Shown: positions 14,991 through 22,085 of the stretch, one piece after another
Numbering within the stretch: position 1 is the stretch's first letter
Layout: every line of letters starts with the position of its first letter
Source: a virus
Length of the DNA: 39,901 bases
Strand: one strand, 5' to 3'
IMG/VR virus record: IMGVR_UViG_3300030119_000996
Location: 1-39,901 of that record
Position numbers and translations under genes: made by a program
Notes under the pieces: model-generated
Database searches by the model: none
Seen by the model: the letters and a program-made list of their open reading frames with translations, nothing else
Told to the model about the DNA's origin: nothing

Positions 14991-17279
14991 TTACCGACGG
15001 CCTTGTTGCAGGTCTGACAGTTTCAAACGTTTGGCAGGCGCACGGTTCGTACCGGCAATTCCGTTGAGATTTGCACCTTGAATGCTAGCTGCCACGGCAC
15101 AACCCACTAAACAATCCAACCAGTGGTTATCAGGGCGGGTGGCACGCAACTTCCACTCATCGACAATGCGGTCACGAGCAGTGGTCTTCACACGAAACTC
15201 CGCAGTGAGATGATCAGCAAGCAGGCGGTGCTTCACCGAATCCCGGCCAAAGAGGCTCAAGCATCCGGGATCACCCATGGACACAGCCAACCGGGCATGA
15301 ACAAAACTTTTCCAGTAGTTGGTATCCACCAGGACATGCCGAATCTGTCGACGCCCTGTGGTATTGGGAATCCGCCAGTGATGTCCAACCCGATCACCGC
15401 GTTTACGTTTGTATTCACTGAATGGAATACCCGAAGCACCCACATAGCGACCATGGCTGGGCAATAAGACTGACGCATAATCGCTCTGCCGACAGAACTG
15501 ATAAACCACATCCGTGGATTGGCCCCAGTTGGCATCGATCATGCAGCGGTCGATCCGCATGTCAGCACCATCTTCCCGACGGTACACCATGGGTAATCGC
15601 TCGGATGTCAATTGTTCCAAGCCGTGGAATATCTGGCCTTCCAAGCCTGCCCCGGGTTTGATGCGTTTAAGCGTGGAACGAATGTCGTTGAGTGTGAAGT
15701 AGGATCGTTTCTGATCGGGCCACGTGCCATAGTCCAGCACATAGCCGGTGAAATCATCCTCAAATCCACAGAGCATCCAGAACAAGGCTTTCTGCTGAAC
15801 GTCAATGAACATCGTCAGATGATTACAACCGATGGGAATGGCTGCTCGGGCATAGCCATTGGTCTTGGCGGCAATCTCATCGGCAGTCAGCATCTCTTCA
15901 CCGATGGCTTCGACAATCGGTTCGTTCTGATATTCCGCAAAGAATGCAGATTCATCACGCAGTCGCAGATTCATCGCATGCTGCAAAGCCGACAGTTCGT
16001 CTTCGTTGTAACGCTGCGGCCATGCGACGATACTGCCGGTGTCCATAGCCTGCCTGTGATCACGGTAAAATTCGGTCGCTTGTGAACCATCACCATCGTT
16101 GCGCAGACTGTCAGCACGAATCTCTGCGTACTTCGCCCATAGCTTGTCACTTCCGGGGGCTGGGAAGGCATACACCATCTTCGTCCGCTCGCCTTGCCAC
16201 TCTGGATGTTTGTCCCGATCTAGGATGTTGTCAGCCATGTCCGCGGGCCGGATCACCGTGCATGCCATGAGTCCGGCGATCTTCTTGCCCGGTCCGGCCA
16301 TGCCCAGCACATCGCCTGCCAGAATCGCTTCACGTCGTTGGCTTTGCGAGGGTGACCATGCCGACTCGGTTGTTTGCGGGTCGTCGACCAGAACGAGTTG
16401 CGGTCGAACCACCTGCCCATCAGCGCGGGCATAGTTCTGCCCACGAATGTCGCTGCCCTTCATGCCGCTTGATGAAATGACAATCCCCGACGACAGGCTG
16501 CCTTCGATCACCGGCAACACCACGCGATCCGATGACCAGTCGATGCGCGTGGGCACACCGTTATACTTCTGTCCCTTCTGTCGATTGGTGATCCGCTCCA
16601 AACAACGAATCGGATACGTCACCTCCGGATAATCCTCATGCAATAGCGGATTGGTCTCCAGCCAAATCTTGATGTTTTCCAGCAGATCGCGGGCACGTTC
16701 AGCGCTGGCGGCAACCAGGCAGATGAACGGTGATGCGCCAATTAACGCCGCCCATAACACGGCAGCCTGGCACAAAACTGTTTTTCCTGATCCGCGCGGC
16801 ATCGCCATGGCAAACAGCCCGCCTGTGCGCACGGCCTTTTCAATTTTGTCGATCACCCGCAGGTGATCATCCGACCATGGCAGATAAAAAACCTCGGCAA
16901 AATACGTCTCACAGAACGCTCGGAAGGATGCGATGCACCGAGCCTTGCGATCTGGATCAATGACTGCCGGTATCTCGCCAATATCCTGAGCCGAACGTAC
17001 CGCCTCTGCATTACGTTCGGCCTGACGTGCTTTCTGTTCCTCGTAACTCAACGGGCCCGACTTGGGCTTGGCATATTCCAGCGTCAGCCATGCGGCATAC
17101 CGGAACAGATCCACCGTCTGCGGATTAGATGGATCACTGATGCTGTAGCCCGCACGGTTGCGATGGCGGCGGAGCTGGAACTCTGTCAATGGATCAGCAT
17201 TGGGAATATCGATGGCGTTGACGATACGCAGTAAGTCGGCTGGCCGGAGTTGGCGTGGGTTGAATGATTTTTTACTCAT
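14991..17279 (-). CDS. terminase large subunit (gpA-like)
   Basis: A 762-residue DNA packaging motor. The ATPase domain shows a Walker A Pro-Arg-Gly-Ser-Gly-Lys-Thr (161-167) and a Walker B LVLVDDP (295-301); an adenine-binding region with a conserved Trp-Ser-Asp-Asp-His precedes it (135-139). The C-terminal half has the acidic positions expected of the nuclease domain: Thr-Met-Phe-Ile-Asp-Val-Gln at about 490, Cys-Met-Ile-Asp-Ala-Asn-Trp-Gly later, and His-Trp-Leu-Asp-Cys near the end. The pattern fits the lambda gpA-like family. The start overlaps the end of the small upstream gene by eight bases. An exact copy of the dispersed 11-mer lies inside the gene (16149-16159) and is read as Pro-Gly-Ser. 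Confidence 0.92.
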   Translation of the reverse strand: MSKKSFNPRQLRPADLLRIVNAIDIPNADPLTEFQLRRHRNRAGYSISDPSNPQTVDLFRYAAWLTLEYAKPKSGPLSYEEQKARQAERNAEAVRSAQDIGEIPAVIDPDRKARCIASFRAFCETYFAEVFYLPWSDDHLRVIDKIEKAVRTGGLFAMAMPRGSGKTVLCQAAVLWAALIGASPFICLVAASAERARDLLENIKIWLETNPLLHEDYPEVTYPIRCLERITNRQKGQKYNGVPTRIDWSSDRVVLPVIEGSLSSGIVISSSGMKGSDIRGQNYARADGQVVRPQLVLVDDPQTTESAWSPSQSQRREAILAGDVLGMAGPGKKIAGLMACTVIRPADMADNILDRDKHPEWQGERTKMVYAFPAPGSDKLWAKYAEIRADSLRNDGDGSQATEFYRDHRQAMDTGSIVAWPQRYNEDELSALQHAMNLRLRDESAFFAEYQNEPIVEAIGEEMLTADEIAAKTNGYARAAIPIGCNHLTMFIDVQQKALFWMLCGFEDDFTGYVLDYGTWPDQKRSYFTLNDIRSTLKRIKPGAGLEGQIFHGLEQLTSERLPMVYRREDGADMRIDRCMIDANWGQSTDVVYQFCRQSDYASVLLPSHGRYVGASGIPFSEYKRKRGDRVGHHWRIPNTTGRRQIRHVLVDTNYWKSFVHARLAVSMGDPGCLSLFGRDSVKHRLLADHLTAEFRVKTTARDRIVDEWKLRATRPDNHWLDCLVGCAVAASIQGANLNGIAGTNRAPAKRLKLSDLQQGRR

Positions 17280-17493
17280 CGTCCGCCTCCATCTCCGGCC
17301 GAGCCAGGAACGCTACGTATTCGATCAAGCTGAAGGTGCCATCGGCGCGGAGCAGTTGGCCATCATCGACAACCTGTTGAATCTGCTCTTCATCGATCCG
17401 GCGATTGAATGCCTTGGACAGAATCTGCGCCGCCTGCGGCACAGTTATGGCTGTGATCTTCAGCTTTTTCGAGTTGTCTGTTGGATGTGTCAT
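17272..17493 (-). CDS. small protein in terminase small-subunit position
   Basis: A 73-residue protein directly upstream of and overlapping the large terminase gene. Helical elements with Val-Pro-Gln-Ala-Ala-Gln-Ile-Leu and Asp-Glu-Glu-Gln-Ile-Gln-Gln-Val-Val-Asp-Asp, and the ending Asp-Gly-Thr-Phe-Ser-Leu-Ile-Glu-Tyr-Val-Ala-Phe-Leu, suggest a small DNA-binding fold of the kind used by small terminase subunits, which recognise the packaging site. The assignment is by position and size; the sequence alone does not prove it. It is the first gene of the leftward structural block and stands back to back with the plus-strand island that starts at 17607. Confidence 0.6.
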   Translation of the reverse strand: MTHPTDNSKKLKITAITVPQAAQILSKAFNRRIDEEQIQQVVDDGQLLRADGTFSLIEYVAFLARPEMEADDE

Positions 17494-17606
17494 CAAAATT
17501 CAAAAACACCTTAAAAATAAGTGTAAAAATGCCAAATCCGAGTTGATGATGGCGCGATTTCATTGCTCAATGTGTCTGTCACGCGAACAAGAAAGGAACC
17601 AACGCA

Positions 17607-17801
17607 ATGGCCAGAAAAACCACCAAGCGGATGCAGGCATACCAGGACGCAACGATCAACGAGATCGCACAACGCATTCTTGGCATTGACACCTTGGAGA
17701 CACGCAAAAGTGATTCATTGGATTTTCACGAGGTCGCCATCTGGAACATCAAGGAGGCGTTGGAAGCCGCCTTTGAAGCGGGACGCAAAGCCGACCATTA
17801 A
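17607..17801 (+). CDS. DUF6900 family protein
   Basis: A 64-residue protein with the DUF6900 signature Ile-Asn-Glu-Ile-Ala-x-Arg-x-Leu-Gly-Ile-x-Thr-Leu-Glu-Thr-Arg-x-Ser-Asp-Ser-Leu-Asp-Phe-His-Glu-Val (about residues 17-43) and a closing Ala-Leu-Glu-Ala-Ala-Phe-Glu-Ala-Gly helix. Function unknown; such proteins are common in prophages and plasmids, often beside other short genes. It opens a plus-strand island of five genes that runs against the surrounding phage transcription. An AAAGGAA ribosome site lies upstream of the ATG. Confidence 0.75.
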   Translation: MARKTTKRMQAYQDATINEIAQRILGIDTLETRKSDSLDFHEVAIWNIKEALEAAFEAGRKADH

Positions 17802-17826
17802 CCCCTCGCATAGGAGAAACACATAC

Positions 17827-18087
17827 ATGCGAATCACACGAATTGATTTTGAAGGACGCGAAGGCTACTTCGCCATCGCCAAACGAAAACGCGATGCCAA
17901 ACAGATTGAGGTGGAAGTATTGCAACCGAACCACCAAGCCAGCCATTGGGTGAACGCAGACGATGAAGACGAATTGTTTGCTATGGCAGCCTTCCTGCAG
18001 GAACTGCTTGATGGCTACGAAGGCAATATGGAAGAAGCATCCTGCTACTACAACGCACTGATGTCCATCAGCGACGTCGGAATTTGA
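17827..18087 (+). CDS. small acidic protein, unknown function
   Basis: An 86-residue protein, second of the plus-strand island, 25 bp after the DUF6900 gene with a GGAGAAAC ribosome site. It begins Met-Arg-Ile-Thr-Arg-Ile-Asp-Phe-Glu-Gly-Arg-Glu-Gly and has a basic patch (Ala-Lys-Arg-Lys-Arg-Asp-Ala-Lys) followed by an acidic helix (Asp-Asp-Glu-Asp-Glu-Leu). Proteins with this beginning occur, from memory, beside DUF6900 genes in mobile elements; I know no biochemical role. The ORF continues upstream in frame to 17563, but that would overlap the DUF6900 gene and lacks a ribosome site. Confidence 0.65.
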   Translation: MRITRIDFEGREGYFAIAKRKRDAKQIEVEVLQPNHQASHWVNADDEDELFAMAAFLQELLDGYEGNMEEASCYYNALMSISDVGI

Positions 18088-18096
18088 GGAACCACC

Positions 18097-18348
18097 ATGA
18101 CGACCACCAAACACAAAAAACAAACAGCCCAAGACGCCTACGCCCAACATCGCAAAGACATCACCAGCCTCATGCTCTGGCTGGAACTCGAACTGGAAAA
18201 ACATCGCATCAACGCCAAAGGTAAGACCGACAACTGGGCGATGAGCGAAGACCTTCAACTCACCCGAAAACAACTGATAGAGGTACTGTCCTCGCTCTCG
18301 CACAGCGAACAACATGAAATCGAAGCACTGCTCAGCGAAAGTCGCTGA
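18097..18348 (+). CDS. small helical protein, unknown function
   Basis: An 83-residue protein, third of the plus-strand island, with a GAGGAA ribosome site. It is largely helical: Thr-Ser-Leu-Met-Leu-Trp-Leu-Glu-Leu-Glu-Leu-Glu-Lys-His, then Thr-Arg-Lys-Gln-Leu-Ile-Glu-Val-Leu and a Ser-Glu-Gln-His-Glu-Ile-Glu-Ala-Leu-Leu ending. No known domain recognised. Its final codons form one arm of an intrinsic terminator, so gene end and transcript end coincide. Confidence 0.65.
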   Translation: MTTTKHKKQTAQDAYAQHRKDITSLMLWLELELEKHRINAKGKTDNWAMSEDLQLTRKQLIEVLSSLSHSEQHEIEALLSESR

Positions 18349-18360
18349 GCATTTTTGTTT
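18330..18360 (+). terminator. intrinsic terminator at the end of the third island gene
   Basis: A perfect nine-base-pair stem, GCTCAGCGA and TCGCTGAGC, with a three-base loop is followed by ATTTTTGTTT. The stop codon (18346-18348) lies in the right arm. It would end or attenuate plus-strand transcription before the fourth island gene, which has its own ribosome site. Confidence 0.85.
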
Positions 18361-18387
18361 ACCAATTACCACAAGGACTAAATCATC

Positions 18388-18945
18388 ATGAAACAAGAAG
18401 ACATCCAAATCGGCGGCACATATCTGGTCGGCCTTGCTGGCAACCTCGTCCCGGTCCTGATCACCGAAGACCATACCTCGGGCACCGGCTGGCTGGGCAA
18501 AACAATCAAGACAGGCAAGCAAATTACGATTCGGTCGGCCCAGCGCATTCACCAAGCCGTGGAGAGCGACAAGGACGCCAGTGCCGCCAAACAGGGCAAA
18601 CGCAAACCCAAGGCGACGGCGAATACCACCAACGCCTCCAAACGCGACACGGGCACCCCCCGAAAGAGTGCCGCGACGGGTGGCGACCAGGTCACTACTG
18701 GTAAACCCATGAGTTTGATCAACGCTGCGGCCCACATTCTGGCTCAAGATGATCAAGAGCCATTGCGATGCAAGGACATCGTCGAGAAGGCCATCAGCCA
18801 GAACCTTTGGCAACCGGGTAAGGGACTGACCCCGGCAGCAACGCTTTCGGCAGCGATGATGCGTGAGATCAAAACCAAGGGCAATGACAGCCGGTTCGTT
18901 AAAGCCGAGCGCGGCCTGTTCACCATCAAAGCAAAGGGAGCGTGA
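18388..18945 (+). CDS. HARE-HTH domain protein
   Basis: A 185-residue protein. Residues about 3-60 form a small beta-rich domain (Ile-Gly-Gly-Thr-Tyr-Leu-Val-Gly), followed by a Lys/Thr/Ala-rich disordered linker (about 62-105) and a C-terminal domain (about 108-182) with Ser-Leu-Ile-Asn-Ala-Ala-Ala-His-Ile-Leu and Met-Met-Arg-Glu-Ile ... Phe-Thr-Ile-Lys. The last matches the HARE-HTH winged-helix fold found in RNA polymerase delta, restriction enzymes and phage proteins, thought to recognise DNA or modified DNA. Could act as a regulator. An AAGGAC ribosome site precedes the start. Confidence 0.75.
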   Translation: MKQEDIQIGGTYLVGLAGNLVPVLITEDHTSGTGWLGKTIKTGKQITIRSAQRIHQAVESDKDASAAKQGKRKPKATANTTNASKRDTGTPRKSAATGGDQVTTGKPMSLINAAAHILAQDDQEPLRCKDIVEKAISQNLWQPGKGLTPAATLSAAMMREIKTKGNDSRFVKAERGLFTIKAKGA

Positions 18946-18948
18946 TCC

Positions 18949-19293
18949 ATGCCACGTCCCAACCGACAACGCGACGTGACGTTCCGTGTCATCGACGATC
19001 ACCTGGAAATGCACGTCACCTTCAAGCATCAGCCGGACCGCAATTACGTCCACCGATGCACGCGCGATGTGTTCCGCGACGTTGCTTATGCCATTGAAGA
19101 CCATGCTGCAGGCGGCACGACACATGAGCAAATCGTCCATGTCATTGACGCGCCCTGCACACAGGTCAACGTCGCGTTGGCTTTCATGAAGGAACGCGGA
19201 TGCGTCGAAACCCGTCACCGTCGCACCTTCCCGGCGTCGGACATCGTGTACGAGGACGCCATGATTGAGTTCATGCATCTGGCAGATCACTGA
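18949..19293 (+). CDS. small protein with winged-helix-like C-terminus
   Basis: A 114-residue basic protein, fifth and last of the island, starting three bases after the previous stop with a GGGAG ribosome site. The region Thr-Thr-His-Glu-Gln-Ile-Val-His-Val-Ile-Asp-Ala-Pro-Cys-Thr-Gln-Val-Asn-Val-Ala-Leu-Ala-Phe-Met-Lys-Glu-Arg-Gly-Cys-Val-Glu (residues about 57-86) looks like helix-turn-helix plus wing, followed by Arg-His-Arg-Arg-Thr-Phe. A DNA-binding role is likely from shape, not proven. Its end overlaps the end of the convergent methyltransferase gene by seven bases. Confidence 0.65.
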   Translation: MPRPNRQRDVTFRVIDDHLEMHVTFKHQPDRNYVHRCTRDVFRDVAYAIEDHAAGGTTHEQIVHVIDAPCTQVNVALAFMKERGCVETRHRRTFPASDIVYEDAMIEFMHLADH

Positions 19294-20669
19294 TCGCATG
19301 CAACCACCTCCTTCTTCACCCCGGCATCCGTCGGGGTTTTCTCAGTGGCAGCAATCCGCTGTGCCTTCCGGCCCGAAAATTCTTCCCAACGTTTCACGAT
19401 GATGTCACAATAGAGATCATCAAGTTCCATCAGGAATGCGTTGCGTCCGGTCTGCTCACAGCCGATGAGTGTCGATCCGCTGCCACCGAATAAATCCAAC
19501 ACGTTGTCACCAGGTATCGATGAATATTGGAGCGCACGGATCGCCAGTTCGACCGGTTTCTCGGTGAGGTGGGACATGGCCTGAGGATTCACCTTCTTAA
19601 TGGGCCACAGATCAAGCGCGTTGGTAGGACCCCTGAAGGTGTGACCTGCTCCCTGCTTCCAAGTATAAAAACAAATTTCGAAGCAATTCATCATATCCTT
19701 CCGTGTTAAAACAGGATGCAGCTTATTCCAGACGATGCACTGGCTGAAGTAAAACCCTGCTTCTTTGAGTGCAGCAGGATAGTTGGCGAGGTTGGCATAG
19801 CCGCCCCAGATGTAGGCGGTTTTGCCAGGCTTCATCACGCGCGATGCATTGTTGAACCATGCCCGCAGCAACCTGTCGAACTCTTCCTCGGTCACGAAGT
19901 CATTGGCCAGAGGACGATCCTTGGCACGGAGTTTTTTCTGCGTCGGCTTGTTCTTTTCCGGGTGACGAGCGACATCCATTTTTTGATGATGTGTTTGCTT
20001 GAAGGATGAATTGCCAGCGGCGATGGCATTGTTGGAACGTGGCTCCAGGCGGACATTATACGGCGGGTCGGTATGTAGCAGATCAATGGTTGCGCCATCC
20101 AACAGACGATCCAAATCTTCCTCCGAACTACTGTCGCCACACATCAGACGATGGTTGCCGAGTATCCAAATGTCACCGCGTTTGGTGGTCGCTGCATCCG
20201 GTGGCTCGGGGATGGAATCTGGATCAGTCAAGCCTTCCTGCACGCCTTGGGCGGCATTGAGCAATTGTCCGAGTTCCTCTTCATCGAAGGCCAAAATGTC
20301 CATGTCGAATCCACCCTCACGCAACTCGTTGAGTTCGATGGGCAGGATGGACATGTCCCACTCGGCGATTTCGCCAGTGCGGTTGTCGGCCAGGCGGTAT
20401 GCACGAACTTGCTCCGCTGTCAGATCGGTGGCCACATGCACCGGCACCTTGGCAAGGCCGAGTTTTGTTGCGGCTTTCCAGCGCGTGTGTCCGGCGATGA
20501 TCACGCCGTCCTCGTCCACGACGATGGGTTGCCGAAACCCAAACTCCGACAGCGATGCGGCCACGGCATCCACCGCCTTGTCATTTAGACGCGGGTTGCG
20601 TTCATAGGGTTTGACGTCCTCAATGTTGCGAAGTTCGACGGCAAAGTTGGCAGTAGCGGTATTGGTCAT
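19287..20669 (-). CDS. ParB-domain DNA methyltransferase (adenine or cytosine-N4)
   Basis: A 460-residue protein. The N-terminal part (about 10-135) is ParB/sulfiredoxin-like, with Asn-Pro-Arg and Ala-Gly-His-Thr-Arg (59-63). The C-terminal part is an amino-methyltransferase: catalytic Asp-Pro-Pro-Tyr (201-204), a target-recognition insert rich in Lys, and Leu-Phe-Gly-Gly-Ser-Gly-Ser-Thr (about 394-401) binding S-adenosylmethionine. DPPY before FxGxG is the beta-group order. No restriction enzyme gene accompanies it other than the small HNH gene upstream, so self-protection or regulation of phage DNA is likely. ATG overlaps the HNH stop; a strong AAAGGAA ribosome site is present. Confidence 0.9.
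   Translation of the reverse strand: MTNTATANFAVELRNIEDVKPYERNPRLNDKAVDAVAASLSEFGFRQPIVVDEDGVIIAGHTRWKAATKLGLAKVPVHVATDLTAEQVRAYRLADNRTGEIAEWDMSILPIELNELREGGFDMDILAFDEEELGQLLNAAQGVQEGLTDPDSIPEPPDAATTKRGDIWILGNHRLMCGDSSSEEDLDRLLDGATIDLLHTDPPYNVRLEPRSNNAIAAGNSSFKQTHHQKMDVARHPEKNKPTQKKLRAKDRPLANDFVTEEEFDRLLRAWFNNASRVMKPGKTAYIWGGYANLANYPAALKEAGFYFSQCIVWNKLHPVLTRKDMMNCFEICFYTWKQGAGHTFRGPTNALDLWPIKKVNPQAMSHLTEKPVELAIRALQYSSIPGDNVLDLFGGSGSTLIGCEQTGRNAFLMELDDLYCDIIVKRWEEFSGRKAQRIAATEKTPTDAGVKKEVVACDQ
19318..19341 (+). terminator. intrinsic terminator closing the plus-strand island
   Basis: CCCCG and CGGGG arms (19319-19323 and 19332-19336) around an eight-base loop are followed by TTTTC. It lies just past the last plus-strand gene, inside the 3' end of the convergent methyltransferase gene. 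Confidence 0.65.
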
Positions 20670-20962
20670 TTGGATTCCTTTTGATTCTTACGGGTTGCAT
20701 TCCACCGGGCCACGCCACGGCAGAGCTTGATAAATTCGTCATTGGTCATCGAGCCTTTGGCTCGGTTTACGTCTTTGTGCAGAACCTGGGTGTTTTCGAT
20801 GGCATGTTCACCACCACAGCCGATGGGAACGATGTGATCCAAAGCAGAGGAGTCAGGGGTGAGTTCACGTCCGGTCAAACTGCAACGGTATTGCTGATAC
20901 TCGAGCAAACGCAGAACATTTTCGGTGGACACATTGCCGATCGGCCTGGCGACGGTCACCAT
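20666..20962 (-). CDS. HNH endonuclease
   Basis: A 98-residue HNH nuclease: Tyr-Arg-Cys-Ser-Leu-Thr-Gly-Arg-Glu-Leu, then Ala-Leu-Asp-His-Ile-Val-Pro (about 40-46), Gly-Gly-Glu-His-Ala-Ile-Glu-Asn (50-57), His-Lys-Asp-Val-Asn-Arg-Ala-Lys-Gly-Ser-Met (62-72). The metal-binding His pair and Asn are present; instead of paired CxxC zinc knuckles there is a single Cys. The start at 20962 overlaps the stop of the preceding gene (20956-20958), which suggests coupling; the frame stays open much further upstream but reads there as low-quality sequence antagonised by the overlapping gene. Could nick DNA during packaging, replication or homing. Confidence 0.8.
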   Translation of the reverse strand: MVTVARPIGNVSTENVLRLLEYQQYRCSLTGRELTPDSSALDHIVPIGCGGEHAIENTQVLHKDVNRAKGSMTNDEFIKLCRGVARWNATRKNQKESK

Positions 20963-21288
20963 GTCCGTTTGCTCTTGCGGATGTATCGACTGCCTCCTGA
21001 TGCTCTCCGGGTCGCCCACAGATACCACGGGCTTTTTTGCGCATGATTCTTCTTGCAGGCCAGAATCGCAGCCGCCAATCGAGCGAACACTTTCCACGTT
21101 GGCCGTGGTGTGACTTTGACATTGCCTTTTGCCGGTGGACGGCTCATTCGTATCTGCCATCCCTTGGCCATGCTGTGAGCCGCGCGAGACCACGGAGCCA
21201 TTAACATGCGGCCATTTCTCAGATCGTTGTTGAGGTTGTACCGGAGTCGACCGATTACCTTTTGCCATTTTTCGTGTTGATTTTCCAT
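20956..21288 (-). CDS. small basic protein, unknown function
   Basis: A 110-residue, strongly basic protein with Trp-Gln-Lys-Val-Ile-Gly-Arg-Leu-Arg-Tyr-Asn-Leu at the start, Ala-Pro-Trp-Ser-Arg-Ala-Ala-His-Ser and many Lys and Arg towards the end. I recall proteins of this pattern (Trp, then short helix, then W-x-R-x-A) beside HNH genes in planctomycete prophages, without a known function. Chosen over the overlapping longer frame because its amino-acid make-up is protein-like and its end couples to the HNH start. Upstream, 21289-21527 (239 bp) holds no gene that I can support; it is GC-rich with short CCTGTG/CACAGG repeats. Confidence 0.55.
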   Translation of the reverse strand: MENQHEKWQKVIGRLRYNLNNDLRNGRMLMAPWSRAAHSMAKGWQIRMSRPPAKGNVKVTPRPTWKVFARLAAAILACKKNHAQKSPWYLWATRRASGGSRYIRKSKRTW

Positions 21289-21527
21289 GCATTGATTGAT
21301 CCTTATGGGTTAAAAATTTTGCGGCGCGTTCACAACAAACTGTTCCATATAACGTGGCTCGTTCCGCCGCCATCGAAAAGGCCCCTGGGGGAAGGAACCA
21401 TTGCATGATCGGCACAGGTCGCCCCCTGCGGCCGCCCGCCGTCACAGGCGGTACAGGTCTACCTGCCCAGCCCGGACGCCACAGACGCCAACCTGTGGCG
21501 ATGTAGGGCGAGCGAGTTGAGCATGGA

Positions 21528-21758
21528 TCATGAAGCTGCTTTGCGCAGACATGCGTCACAGTTTTTGTGTCCCGAGCGTGGTTCGAATTTGCCGCACCAA
21601 TCGTTTGGCCAGACAGCGGGCCAGGCGATACGGTTGGGAAGTAAGCGACACTCATCGTCTATGCTCGGAACGGGTGCATGGCGATGACAAGTACCCAATT
21701 GGTTTTTCATATCACCAAATTCAAAATATTTACAATCACGACAATGCGATTCATACAT
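21528..21758 (-). CDS. small zinc-finger-like protein
   Basis: A 76-residue protein with Cys-Arg-Asp-Cys (7-10), Cys-His-Arg-His-Ala-Pro (24-29), Trp-Pro ... Asn-Asp-Trp-Cys-Gly-Lys-Phe (about 46-58) and a terminal Cys-Asp-Ala-Cys. The spacing C-x2-C ... C-x-R-H-A-P ... W-C-G-x-F is a pattern found widely in small phage proteins and probably binds zinc. Function unknown; could be a regulator or replication accessory since it is the first gene downstream of the iteron region and the primase gene. Confidence 0.7.
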   Translation of the reverse strand: MYESHCRDCKYFEFGDMKNQLGTCHRHAPVPSIDDECRLLPNRIAWPAVWPNDWCGKFEPRSGHKNCDACLRKAAS

Positions 21759-22085
21759 TCAGTAGTTCCTTTACGTAGGTAGTTTGATATTCATTTCCGG
21801 CCACAGAGGAAGATATGATCAGGCCCCAAAAAGAAAACCGAGAAAACCGCGCCTCGCACGCGTACGCGCGCACACGCGGCGCGGGGGGTATAGTAAGAGA
21901 GAGAGTGTTTTTCTATATATATTATTCATAAGTTCTTTTTCTATTGCCCTTTGCGATTTTGAGAAAACCGTTTTTTGTTGCGCGGTTTTCTGCGGTTTTC
22001 TTCGGTTTTCTCCCCCAATTGGGGCGATTGGCGGGTATTTTGCGTGTTGATGCAGAGAAAACCGCGCGGTTTTCTCCCCGGTGTT
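21759..22085. other. candidate phage replication origin (iteron cluster)
   Basis: This 327-bp stretch has no gene. It contains eight exact copies of the 9-mer AGAAAACCG or its complement: at 21832, 21841 and 21962 and 22056 in plus orientation, and at 21983, 21993, 22003 and 22067 in the other. The three at 21983-22011 have an exact 10-bp period, i.e. one DNA turn. The copies at 22056 and 22067 form a 22-bp perfect palindrome (22055-22076). A second palindrome, CCCCAATTGGGG, lies at 22013-22024. Between the outer and inner groups is an A+T-rich run with TATATATATT (about 21914-21960), suitable as an unwinding element. It directly follows the primase-helicase gene. Iterons plus an A+T-rich region are the standard make-up of replication origins. 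Confidence 0.7.

Noticed and set aside
17749-19299. A 516-codon open frame on the minus strand opposite the plus-strand island
   Set aside because: It runs antisense to five short genes that have ribosome sites, protein-like composition, recognisable domains and terminators; the long frame is rich in Val/Gly/Phe/His runs typical of the complement of coding DNA.
20666-21655. HNH protein extended to 329 residues
   Set aside because: The additional 230 codons overlap a more protein-like gene in another frame and a GC-rich stretch; the HNH fold is complete in the last 98 codons, whose start overlaps the upstream stop.
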